Shown here one piece after another: positions 5,606 through 11,745 of a stretch of 13,315 nt of DNA; positions within the stretch are counted from its first letter, which is position 1, and every line of letters begins with the position of its first letter. The stretch comes from a bacterium. Its GTDB lineage: Bacteria; Patescibacteriota; Minisyncoccia; UBA6257; GWB1-50-10. The translations under genes and the position numbers were made by a program. The stretch is taken from positions 1 to 13,315 of the forward strand of contig DAIDBF010000009.1 of the NCBI GenBank assembly GCA_027310235.1, written 5' to 3'. The notes beneath the pieces were generated by a model. The model did no database searches and was not told the DNA's origin. It worked only from the letters and a program-made list of their open reading frames with translations.

Positions 5606-5614
5606 ATTATAACA
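5606..5614 (-). promoter_or_regulatory. Extended -10 promoter for TR RNA and possibly RT
   Basis: On the minus strand the sequence reads TGTTATAAT: a perfect TATAAT (5611-5606) with an extended TGn. No clear -35 is seen. Transcription would begin about 5600 and run through TR (5387-5269) towards the RT gene. It is back-to-back with the aspS promoter. Confidence 0.5.
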
Positions 5615-5642
5615 ATTTTCGCTTCCTTTTTGTTTTTTCTGA

Positions 5643-5651
5643 TGTTACAAT
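5643..5651 (+). promoter_or_regulatory. Extended -10 promoter for aspS
   Basis: TGTTACAAT (TGn plus TACAAT at 5646-5651) lies 16 nt before the aspS ATG, giving a leader of about 10 nt. There is no Shine-Dalgarno in the leader. Confidence 0.45.
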
Positions 5652-5667
5652 AAGCGCGTAAACACGT

Positions 5668-7095
5668 ATGAGAACGCTCACGAAAGATATCGCAATGGAA
5701 GAAGGAAAAACCGTCGAACTTTTCGGCTGGGTAGATACCCGCCGCGATCACGGGAAGCTCATCTTTATCGATCTTCGCGATATGACCGGTATAGTGCAGA
5801 TCGTCTTTACTCCCGGCGACAAAGCGCTTCACGCAGAAGCGGAACGGCTTCGTCCAGAGTGGGTCGTGAAGATAACCGGCACCGTGGCGCAGCGTCCGAA
5901 AGGAATGGAAAACGAAAAAATCCCGAACGGTTTTCACGAAGTAACGGCAACCGCGCTTCAAGTGATTACCGAAGCGAAAACGCCGCCCTTTGATTTGGGA
6001 GGCGACGGAAGGGAGATAAACGAAGAGGTGAGAATGAAGTACCGTTATCTTGATCTTCGCCGTCCGCGCATGCGGAACAACTTGGTGCAGCGTGCGAAGG
6101 TGAACGCGTTCATCCGCGAATTCTTGGGATCGCGGGGATTTACCGAAGTCGAGACCCCTTATATCAGTAAATCGACTCCCGAGGGCGCGAGAGATTATCT
6201 CGTGCCGTCACGAGTATACCCGGGAAAATTCTACGCGCTCCCGCAGTCGCCTCAACAATACAAACAGCTTCTTATGGTGGCGGGACTCGAACGCTATTTT
6301 CAGATCGTCAGATGTTTCAGGGATGAAGACACGCGGGGAGATCGCCAACCCGAGTTTACCCAGCTCGATATCGAGATGAGCTTCACGAATCAAGAGGAGG
6401 TGATGGGATTGGTGGAGGAGCTTATGACGCAGCTCGTGAAGAAGCTCTACCCCGAAAAACACTTGAGTCAGACCCCTTTCCCGCGCATGTCCTATAAGGA
6501 GGCGATGGAGCGGTATAACTCGGATAAACCCGATATCAGAAAAGACAAGAATGATCCGAACGAGCTTGCATTCCTTTTTGTGGTTGATTTTCCCGCCTTC
6601 GAATGGAAAGAGACCGAAAAACGATGGGATGCGGTGCATCATCCCTTCACTCAGCCGCGCGTGAAGGACGTGGAGGATTTCAAGGCACAATTCAAGAACA
6701 ATCCCGCGGCGATCCTTGCGGATCAGTATGATCTCGTGTTGAACGGCTACGAGATCGCCGGCGGTTCGATTCGTATTCACAATCCGGCATTGCTCCAGGA
6801 GGTGTTCGAAGCGATGGGGAACAAGCATGAAGAAGTGCTCGCGAAGTTCGGGCACATGCTCGAAGCATTCGAGTATGGCGTGCCGTCGCACGGGGGTATC
6901 GCGCCGGGACTCGATCGCTTGATGTCAATTCTTCAGAACGAACCGAACATCCGTGAAGTGATTGCATTTCCGAAAACGGGCGATGGAAGAGATCTCATGA
7001 TGCAAGCCCCCTCTGAAGTAAGCGAAGCGCAACTTAAGGAGCTGCACTTGAAAATAGAGAAGAACAATGGTACAAAGGAGAAAACAAAATCATGA
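5668..7095 (+). CDS. aspS: Aspartyl-tRNA synthetase, GAD-less, likely non-discriminating
   Basis: This class II synthetase charges tRNA-Asp with aspartate. The 475-aa product has an N-terminal OB anticodon-binding domain (about 1-105) and a catalytic core. Motif 1 is around ETP (162-164), motif 2 is FRDEDTRGDRQPEFTQLDIE (217-236), and motif 3 is HGGIAPGLDRL (408-418). Typical bacterial AspRS is nearly 600 aa because of a GAD domain between motifs 2 and 3; here RYNSDKPDIR joins directly to ELAFLFVVDFPAFEW, so GAD is absent. In RRDHGK the His (H28) occupies the position that is Leu in discriminating E. coli AspRS and His in the non-discriminating Pseudomonas enzyme. It may therefore also charge tRNA-Asn, with GatCAB completing Asn-tRNA (inference; gat genes are not in the window). 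The short Lys-rich tail ends at TGA 7093-7095. Confidence 0.93.
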   Translation: MRTLTKDIAMEEGKTVELFGWVDTRRDHGKLIFIDLRDMTGIVQIVFTPGDKALHAEAERLRPEWVVKITGTVAQRPKGMENEKIPNGFHEVTATALQVITEAKTPPFDLGGDGREINEEVRMKYRYLDLRRPRMRNNLVQRAKVNAFIREFLGSRGFTEVETPYISKSTPEGARDYLVPSRVYPGKFYALPQSPQQYKQLLMVAGLERYFQIVRCFRDEDTRGDRQPEFTQLDIEMSFTNQEEVMGLVEELMTQLVKKLYPEKHLSQTPFPRMSYKEAMERYNSDKPDIRKDKNDPNELAFLFVVDFPAFEWKETEKRWDAVHHPFTQPRVKDVEDFKAQFKNNPAAILADQYDLVLNGYEIAGGSIRIHNPALLQEVFEAMGNKHEEVLAKFGHMLEAFEYGVPSHGGIAPGLDRLMSILQNEPNIREVIAFPKTGDGRDLMMQAPSEVSEAQLKELHLKIEKNNGTKEKTKS

Positions 7096-7096
7096 G

Positions 7097-7222
7097 TCCC
7101 GCACCTTTAGAGGATTGTTGGAAATGGAATCAAGGAATTAATGAAATACATGAAAAATGTCGCAAATAAAAATAAGAGAGCATCGTGCTTCGTAAGAAGC
7201 GTGATCCTCTAAAAGTGCGGGA
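7097..7222. repeat. 19-bp inverted repeat bracketing the aspS-kinase intergenic region
   Basis: The arms at 7097-7115 and 7204-7222 are reverse complements with one mismatch in 19 positions. The left arm begins 1 nt after the aspS stop and the right arm ends on the A of the next gene's ATG, so it spans the whole gap. The 88-nt interior is AT-rich, holds a small hairpin GCTTC-gtaa-GAAGC (7187-7200) and has no convincing gene. It may be a MITE-like element or a cis-acting RNA structure that places the kinase start at the base of a stem. No T-run marks it as a terminator. Confidence 0.75.
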
Positions 7223-8295
7223 TGAATGGATTTTCTTTCCCGGTGTTTACAACGAAAATAGAAGGGCTCTCACAGCCCTTCGCGCTTGAAGATCCGGTCG
7301 AGCGCAAAAAATATTTCGAGCTCAAGGCGGGGAGCGAGATAGAAAAAATACGCGAATATCTTTCGCGCGGCAATTTCCTTGCGTTCCTTCTAGGTCCCAA
7401 GAATTCGGGTAAGGGGACGTATTCGAAACTCTTCGCGGAGGCGATAGGGCCCGAGAGAATGCGGCACATCTCCGTGGGTGACATCGTAAGAGACGTACAT
7501 GCGAGTTTCGAAAACGAAGAAGAGAAAGAGAAGCTCTTGGCGTTCTTGAAAACGCACTATCGCGGCGCGCTTTCTCTCGAGGATGCGGTTGACGCACTTT
7601 TGGGAAGAAGCACGAGTAATCTTCTGCCCACCGAATTCATTCTCGCGCTCATAGAATACGAGATATCGAAAGACGGAAAGAAAGCGATCTTCATTGACGG
7701 ATTTCCGAGAAGTTTGGATCAGATTTCCTACTCGCTCTATTTCAGATCGCTTATGGGATACCAGGATAACCCCGACCTCTTCGTGTTTATCGACGTTCCC
7801 GAGACGATCATCAACGAGCGCATGAAAAACAGGGTGATCTGCCCCGTGTGTCACGTGCCGAGAAGTTTGAAACTGCTTCGTACGAAGGAAATCGGTTATG
7901 ACAAGGGAAAAAAGGAATTTTATCTTATCTGCGACAACCCGAAGTGCGGCGGAGCGAGGATGGTGGCGAAGGAAGGGGATGATCTCGGAATCGAAGCGAT
8001 CAGGGACAGGATAGAAATCGATAAGACGGTGATGAAGACGCTTCTCGGTATGGAAGGAGTTTCAAAGGTGTATTTGAGAAATGCGATTCCGGTCAGCGAG
8101 GCGGCGGAAGCGGTTGATATGTACGAGGTTACTCCCGAATATTCCTATGAGTATGACGAGAAAGAAGGGAAAGTGAAGGTACACGAGACGCCGTGGACGG
8201 TGCCCGATGAGGATGGCGTGTCTTCTTACAGTTTGTTGCCTGCCGCAGTGGTGGTGGCGCTCATAAAACAGACGGCAAAAACACTCGGATTATAG
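7222..8295 (+). CDS. Extended adenylate kinase family (nucleoside monophosphate kinase)
   Basis: The product is 357 aa, much longer than the roughly 215 aa of standard adenylate kinase. The P-loop GPKNSGKGT (58-66), the DGFPRSLDQ motif (159-167), and VPETIINERMKNR (192-204) place it in the family that transfers phosphate between ATP and nucleoside monophosphates in the cytoplasm. The LID region has a four-cysteine zinc pattern, CPVC (207-210) and CDNPKC (237-242), widened by an insertion. An N-terminal extension of about 50 residues and a C-terminal Tyr/Glu-rich extension from about 300 (YEVTPEYSYEYDEKE) are unusual and of unknown role. There is no Shine-Dalgarno; ATG 7222 touches the right arm of the 19-bp inverted repeat. 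Kinase fold is firm; substrate preference for AMP is inferred. Confidence 0.82.
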   Translation: MNGFSFPVFTTKIEGLSQPFALEDPVERKKYFELKAGSEIEKIREYLSRGNFLAFLLGPKNSGKGTYSKLFAEAIGPERMRHISVGDIVRDVHASFENEEEKEKLLAFLKTHYRGALSLEDAVDALLGRSTSNLLPTEFILALIEYEISKDGKKAIFIDGFPRSLDQISYSLYFRSLMGYQDNPDLFVFIDVPETIINERMKNRVICPVCHVPRSLKLLRTKEIGYDKGKKEFYLICDNPKCGGARMVAKEGDDLGIEAIRDRIEIDKTVMKTLLGMEGVSKVYLRNAIPVSEAAEAVDMYEVTPEYSYEYDEKEGKVKVHETPWTVPDEDGVSSYSLLPAAVVVALIKQTAKTLGL

Positions 8296-8336
8296 CAGTG
8301 ACATCCGCATCGGAAATTTTTCGGTGTATTTGTCAA

Positions 8337-8364
8337 TTGTTGCTTCTCTCACGGATGGTATAAT
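8337..8364 (+). promoter_or_regulatory. Promoter of the unexplained 8371-8634 transcript
   Basis: TATAAT (8359-8364) has an extended TGG before it and a weak TTGTTG (8337-8342) 16 nt upstream. The predicted start is near 8371. There is no recognisable gene immediately downstream. Confidence 0.55.
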
Positions 8365-8370
8365 GACTAT

Positions 8371-8634
8371 GTCCCGCTATTTAGATTCCGGATCAAATAA
8401 TCCTTTTAATTGGTTCCGAGTAATCCAAATTCGATAGAGGATTTATTTCTTCTTAAAGAATTGGTTCAGGAACCTTGGCTTGGAAAGAGCCGGGATTATC
8501 TAAAGGCGGGATTTCTGTTTCTTGAATTTTTGGGTTTCTCCCGCACCGCATTCCTCCTCAGCTCGGGCGTTCCGGGCCGGCACGGCCCAAGTCTTTCCCT
8601 CGTTCGGAGGAACGCGGTGCGGGCATTTTTTTTA
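8371..8634 (+). other. Predicted transcription unit without a recognisable product
   Basis: The 396-nt gap between the kinase and the next gene holds a good promoter and a very strong terminator about 265 nt apart, so a transcript is likely. Coding is unclear. An ATG at 8369 opens a 22-codon frame ending at 8437. A second frame starting at TTG 8410 reads protein-like at first (IEDLFLLKELVQEPW, then SRDYLKAGFLFLEFLGF), then dissolves into the terminator. These could be two pieces of a frameshifted small gene, a small protein with a leader, or a noncoding RNA. No motif of tmRNA, RNase P, SRP or 6S RNA could be recognised. Confidence 0.4.
8540..8633 (+). terminator. Large intrinsic terminator with T8
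   Basis: CCCGCACCGC (8540-8549) pairs with GCGGTGCGGG (8614-8623). After one mismatch, TTCCTCC (8551-8557) pairs with GGAGGAA (8606-8612). An inner stem GGGCC/GGCCC lies at 8574-8588. Eight T follow at 8626-8633. The branched loop is far larger than a normal terminator, so it may also be a repeat element or the 3' domain of a structured RNA. Confidence 0.85.
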
Positions 8635-8654
8635 AAACATCAGAAATCCTTTTA

Positions 8655-8683
8655 TTGTGGTGTTGGTGTAGGTGTGCTATAGT
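8655..8683 (+). promoter_or_regulatory. Promoter of the small membrane protein gene
   Basis: TTGTGG (8655-8660), a 17-nt spacer, and TATAGT (8678-8683) lie 8 nt before ATG 8692. The predicted start falls at or next to the ATG, so the mRNA would be leaderless. Confidence 0.55.
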
Positions 8684-8691
8684 TCGAACAA

Positions 8692-9099
8692 ATGAAGGTT
8701 TTTTCGGCAATCATTCTTGCAATAAGCATCCTCGGGGTGAGCGTGTTCGGTTTTCTCGGGATGCAAACGATATATGACGGGACAAACGCGGGATGTCTCG
8801 CGAATTTTGCGGTAGGAACGACCCCTTGTCCCTTGCGGGACGGCATGTTCGCGTTCGCGCTCTTTCATCTGAATGCGTTCAATGATTCGGCGGCGAGCGC
8901 GTTTGCGCCGGTATCATTGTTCCTTCTTTCTTTGCTTCTCGCGTTCGCATTCGCGATCATATCGAAAGAATCGTTATCTCCCGCGCCGCAATTCTCGTAT
9001 ACGAAACCGAATCACGTTTTCGTTCCTCCTCCGCGAATACAGGAAGAATCCTGGATCGCGTTACACGAGCACAGCCCCTCGATCTTCAGAAGCGCGTAA
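8692..9099 (+). CDS. Small two-helix membrane protein, function unknown
   Basis: The 135-aa product starts with a hydrophobic segment (about 4-24, signal peptide or anchor). A loop with two cysteines (C35, C46) and FALFHLNAF follows, then a second hydrophobic segment (about 67-91), and a Pro-rich polar tail. The cysteines probably face the outside if both segments span the membrane, where they could form a disulfide or bind metal. It sits just before a membrane thiol-redox cluster, which makes a redox or metal-related role plausible but unproven. It has its own promoter and no Shine-Dalgarno. A weak terminator after it (9141-9168) separates it from ccdA. I do not recognise a named family. Confidence 0.65.
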   Translation: MKVFSAIILAISILGVSVFGFLGMQTIYDGTNAGCLANFAVGTTPCPLRDGMFAFALFHLNAFNDSAASAFAPVSLFLLSLLLAFAFAIISKESLSPAPQFSYTKPNHVFVPPPRIQEESWIALHEHSPSIFRSA

Positions 9100-9140
9100 T
9101 CCGCGGTTCATGTCGAATGCCGCGGCACACGCGCATAGTT

Positions 9141-9168
9141 CCCTTTAATCGAATAGAAGGGTTTTTTT
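9141..9168 (+). terminator. Weak intrinsic terminator before ccdA
   Basis: CCCTT (9141-9145) and AAGGG (9157-9161) form a 5-bp stem followed by seven T (9162-9168), 42 nt after the preceding stop codon. The stem is short, so read-through into ccdA is likely. Confidence 0.5.
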
Positions 9169-9182
9169 ATTGTTAGCATACT

Positions 9183-9935
9183 ATGAGTAAAAAATTTTTT
9201 TGGGTATTGCTCTCGGTTATCGCGATGCTCGTAATTATCGCACTCATCAATCCATCGGGCATCGACAGCAAATCACTCCTGTTTCTCGTCTTGGTGACCG
9301 CACTCATCGACAGCTTAAACCCGTGCGCGTTCTCGGTGCTCCTTCTTACGATTGCATTCCTTTTCAGTTTGGGAAAAACACGGGAAACAGCCGTGAAAGT
9401 CGGCGGGACATACATCCTCGGAATCTTCATCGCATATCTTTTGATAGGATTGGGGATCCTTCAGGCACTCCAGTTTTTCGGCATCCCTCACTTCATGGCG
9501 AAGATAAGTGCCTCACTTCTTGTCGTGCTCGGTGCGCTCAGCGTGGTAGGAGAACTGGTTCCTTCTTTCCCCTTGAAACTCAAGATTCCCGCCGCGAGCC
9601 ACGGCATAATGGCGCGGCTTATGGAAAAGGCCTCGATTCCGACCGCATTCCTTCTCGGCGCGTTCGTGGGACTTTGCGAGTTTCCCTGTACGGGCGGGCC
9701 GTACCTTCTGATCTTGGGGCTTCTTCACGATCGCGCGACATACTTCTCGGGGATCTGGCATCTCGTGATCTACAACATAATCTTTGTGCTTCCGCTCGTC
9801 TTGATTCTCCTCGCGGCATCGAATGAAAAGGTGCTCAAGAAAGTCCAAGAGTGGCGGAAAGACAACATAAAGAAGTTCCGTCTGTGGGGCGGGATCGCGG
9901 TCATGATTCTTGGTGTACTTATATTCGTACTATAA
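9183..9935 (+). CDS. CcdA/DsbD-family transmembrane thiol-disulfide transporter
   Basis: The product is 250 aa, almost entirely membrane-embedded, with about six hydrophobic segments after an N-terminal one. Two family cysteine motifs are present: SLNPCAF (C48) and GLCEFPCTGG (C165 and C169), the intramembrane cysteine pair that relays reducing equivalents from cytoplasmic thioredoxin to extracytoplasmic thiol proteins. Length matches CcdA rather than full DsbD, so separate thioredoxin-like partners are expected. A membrane-anchored WCPHC protein two genes downstream is the obvious candidate. There is no clear Shine-Dalgarno at ATG 9183. It probably heads an operon running to 10898 or further. 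Confidence 0.88.
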   Translation: MSKKFFWVLLSVIAMLVIIALINPSGIDSKSLLFLVLVTALIDSLNPCAFSVLLLTIAFLFSLGKTRETAVKVGGTYILGIFIAYLLIGLGILQALQFFGIPHFMAKISASLLVVLGALSVVGELVPSFPLKLKIPAASHGIMARLMEKASIPTAFLLGAFVGLCEFPCTGGPYLLILGLLHDRATYFSGIWHLVIYNIIFVLPLVLILLAASNEKVLKKVQEWRKDNIKKFRLWGGIAVMILGVLIFVL

Positions 9936-9970
9936 AGAGTCGAACGAAAACTGTGAAATAAAGGAATAAT

Positions 9971-10507
9971 ATGGATCAAATGAATAAATTGCAATTCAAG
10001 GAGGTGATGAAAAAAGTCGAGGAGATGAAGAAAAAGGGATCGGTTGATCTCTCTCTCGACGAGGATTTAAGCATTGCGGTGATGAATCTGATAAGTTTGG
10101 AGGAGCATTTCTTCTTTACCGCGGAGAAAACGGGAAAAGACGGGTATTTTGACCTTCTGCGGGAGACGAGAGAGATGCGAAAGACGCTTCTCGGGAAACT
10201 GATCGATGCGCATGAGGGAGAAACGTGGTGCATCTCGAAGCATCTTCTTGCGGCCACCATGCGCCTTATGGAAGTGGGCACGAAGCTCGAAGGAGCGGGA
10301 AAGCGCGATGAAGCGAAACGGATGTTCGATATATCCTATAAAATCTATGCGCTCTTCTGGGGATTGCGTCTTCAACTGATTGAGACGAACAACATCAAGA
10401 AGATTCCGGACGACAAGCTGAACATCCACGACGAGAAAGGGAAAGGCGATCATCCTTGGAATTATGAAGACATCGTCGAAAAGCTGGTGAATTGTTGCGA
10501 TGAGTGA
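9971..10507 (+). CDS. Unknown helical protein within the redox operon
   Basis: The 178-aa product has a good Shine-Dalgarno (AAGGA 9961-9965) before ATG 9971. It is soluble, charged, and predicted helical by eye, with repeated hydrophobic spacing from about 30 to 140. Features are LISLEEHFFFTAEKTG, a segment AHEGETWCISKHLLAA carrying C87 among H81 and H91, and a C-terminal CC pair (175-176). The His/Cys content could bind metal, but this is a guess. I do not recognise a family. It lies 35 nt after the CcdA-type gene and overlaps the thioredoxin-like gene by 8 nt, so translation of the two is probably coupled and a role in the same redox pathway is likely. Confidence 0.7.
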   Translation: MDQMNKLQFKEVMKKVEEMKKKGSVDLSLDEDLSIAVMNLISLEEHFFFTAEKTGKDGYFDLLRETREMRKTLLGKLIDAHEGETWCISKHLLAATMRLMEVGTKLEGAGKRDEAKRMFDISYKIYALFWGLRLQLIETNNIKKIPDDKLNIHDEKGKGDHPWNYEDIVEKLVNCCDE

Positions 10508-10898
10508 TATGAAATCAAACAAGAACAAACTTTATACGATAGGATTCATCGTTCTTATTCTCGCGCTCGTGTTCGTACTCTGGTATTTCGGCGTTCCGAG
10601 TGGATCGAATGCCTCGCTTGATGCGTTCGCGAAGTGTCTCGCGGATAAGAAGATTACGATGTACGGCGCGGAATGGTGTCCGCACTGCCAGAATGAGAAG
10701 AGAGGATTCGGAGAATCCTTTAAGTACGTGCCGTATGTGGAGTGCCCCGAGGAACCGGCGCGTTGCACCACGGCGGGAGTCGATGCATACCCTACATGGA
10801 TTCTTCCCGATGGAAGAAAGTTCGTGGGAGAACAGGGAGTGCAGAAACTTTCCGAGCTGAGCGGTTGTCCGTTGCCGTCATCGACAAGTAGCAAATGA
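10500..10898 (+). CDS. Membrane-anchored thioredoxin-like protein (WCPHC)
   Basis: The 132-aa product has an N-terminal anchor (about 12-30) and a thioredoxin-fold domain. The active site is WCPHC (59-63) and the cis-proline loop is AYPTW (97-100). Additional cysteines (C46, C82, C89, C123) resemble those in thioredoxin domains attached to vitamin K epoxide reductase proteins, where extra disulfides relay electrons. The domain should lie outside the cytoplasmic membrane and exchange disulfides with client proteins. The CcdA-type protein two genes upstream could keep it reduced. ATG 10500 overlaps the previous gene; ATG 10509 in the same frame is an alternative. No VKOR gene is visible in the window, so whether it acts as reductase or oxidase is open. 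Confidence 0.85.
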   Translation: MSDMKSNKNKLYTIGFIVLILALVFVLWYFGVPSGSNASLDAFAKCLADKKITMYGAEWCPHCQNEKRGFGESFKYVPYVECPEEPARCTTAGVDAYPTWILPDGRKFVGEQGVQKLSELSGCPLPSSTSSK

Positions 10899-10911
10899 CA
10901 AAAGATCGGAT

Positions 10912-11304
10912 ATGCCAAGACCAATCGAACGAAAGGCGATAGAAGTTGTAATGAGGTATGAGAAAAGAGAAGGGCGGGATCCTCTCATTGTGAGTAAAAG
11001 AGGTGTAGGATATGACATAAAATCAAATAGCCGGATGATCGAGGTGAAGGGAGTGGGAGAATCTTGGCAGACCTATAATTGGCAGAGTTTATACAGAAAC
11101 GAAATTGAATGTCTGAATGAAAATCCAAAAGATTTTTATCTCTACATAGTTAAGTTTAAAGATAAAAATTCAGATGAAGTTACTGGATTCTATGCCATTA
11201 AGGGAAAAGATCTGAAAGCGAAATTCCGTGTGGAGATTGAAACTTATGGAGTAAGGCCAATAAGTAGGAGTAGCTTAAAGGAATTCTTGAAGGATTGGAA
11301 ATAA
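10912..11304 (+). CDS. DUF3883-like PD-(D/E)xK nuclease-fold protein
   Basis: The 130-aa product carries the pattern of the DUF3883 (NO VEIN C-terminal) domain. A helix with RKAIEVVMRYEKREGRDP is followed by GYDIKS (D35) and MIEVKGV (E44, K46), giving a D...ExK array typical of restriction-endonuclease-like folds, then beta strands. Such domains occur in defence and DNA-processing proteins, usually attached to helicases or other modules; here it stands alone. Whether it cuts DNA is unknown. It starts 13 nt after the thioredoxin-like gene and is followed by an overlapping regulator gene. Its codons are clearly AT-richer than those of the redox genes, suggesting later acquisition (impression by eye). 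No clear Shine-Dalgarno. Confidence 0.65.
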   Translation: MPRPIERKAIEVVMRYEKREGRDPLIVSKRGVGYDIKSNSRMIEVKGVGESWQTYNWQSLYRNEIECLNENPKDFYLYIVKFKDKNSDEVTGFYAIKGKDLKAKFRVEIETYGVRPISRSSLKEFLKDWK

Positions 11305-11597
11305 AATCAGGAATTTTAATTACCCCTTATGAACGTCATGGTTTGGTGATGCGGGCCGCGGTTGTGGATGGTATTCGTTCGGGAAAAAGCTATCAAGAAA
11401 TCGGAAATGAATTATGGAGTTCGCCACAGACTATTAGTGCCATAAAAAAAGCGCTGAACGAGAGTAAATATCGCAGCTATCGAGAGCGAGGTAAAACCGA
11501 ACGGAAGAAGAAGGTATATTCTTCATCTGGTGTGCGAAAATGGGAACCGCGTGGAAGAGGAGTGCGTACTAAATACGGAATTGTACGTCTTCCGTAG
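11295..11597 (+). CDS. TrpR/YerC-like helix-turn-helix regulator
   Basis: The 100-aa product reads from TTG 11295, overlapping the end of the DUF3883 gene by 10 nt. The TTG start keeps the helix ILITPYERHG, which aligns with the start of the TrpR-type domain; a start at ATG 11349 would remove it. The body is VVDGIRSGKSYQEIGNEL, then SSPQTISAIKKAL, a helix-turn-helix of the TrpR/YerC superfamily. A basic tail (SKYRSYRERGKTERKKK) follows and may add DNA contacts. Its target is unknown. A perfect 24-bp palindrome begins 46 nt after its stop and is a natural candidate operator. It shares the AT-richer composition of its partner. The regulator fold is fairly clear; the start codon is not. Confidence 0.65.
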   Translation: MEIKSGILITPYERHGLVMRAAVVDGIRSGKSYQEIGNELWSSPQTISAIKKALNESKYRSYRERGKTERKKKVYSSSGVRKWEPRGRGVRTKYGIVRLP

Positions 11598-11642
11598 TCG
11601 CCTCCTTGTTTAGGTGTTATTGATATTCCAGTTTGCTTCATT

Positions 11643-11666
11643 GGTACTATGACGCGTCATAGTACC
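11643..11666. promoter_or_regulatory. Perfect 24-bp palindrome, candidate operator
   Basis: GGTACTATGACG (11643-11654) is followed directly by its exact reverse complement (11655-11666), with no spacer. A zero-loop palindrome suits a dimeric DNA-binding protein better than an RNA terminator, and no T-run follows. It lies between the TrpR-like gene and the glycerate kinase promoter. The half-site contains GTACTA, which also occurs in the E. coli trp operator, but the spacing differs. Confidence 0.6.
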
Positions 11667-11729
11667 CTGTCTTTGAGTAAAGAAATTTTGCCCTGAGTCG
11701 ATGTAAGATGTAAAGAATCTCTAAAGTTG

Positions 11730-11735
11730 TATAAT
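11730..11735 (+). promoter_or_regulatory. -10 box for glycerate kinase
   Basis: A perfect TATAAT (11730-11735) lies 10 nt before ATG 11746. It overlaps the upstream in-frame ATG at 11734, so that ATG cannot be the start if this box is used. The leader would be about 4 nt. Confidence 0.45.
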
Positions 11736-11745
11736 GAAAGCAATA

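Noticed and set aside
6208..6891. 227-codon minus-strand ORF
   Set aside because: It lies antisense within aspS, whose frame is continuous with all class II motifs.
11643..11666. E. coli-type trp operator
   Set aside because: Only the GTACTA part of each half-site matches; the distance between half-sites is about 6 bp longer than in the known operator, so TrpR-style binding cannot be claimed.
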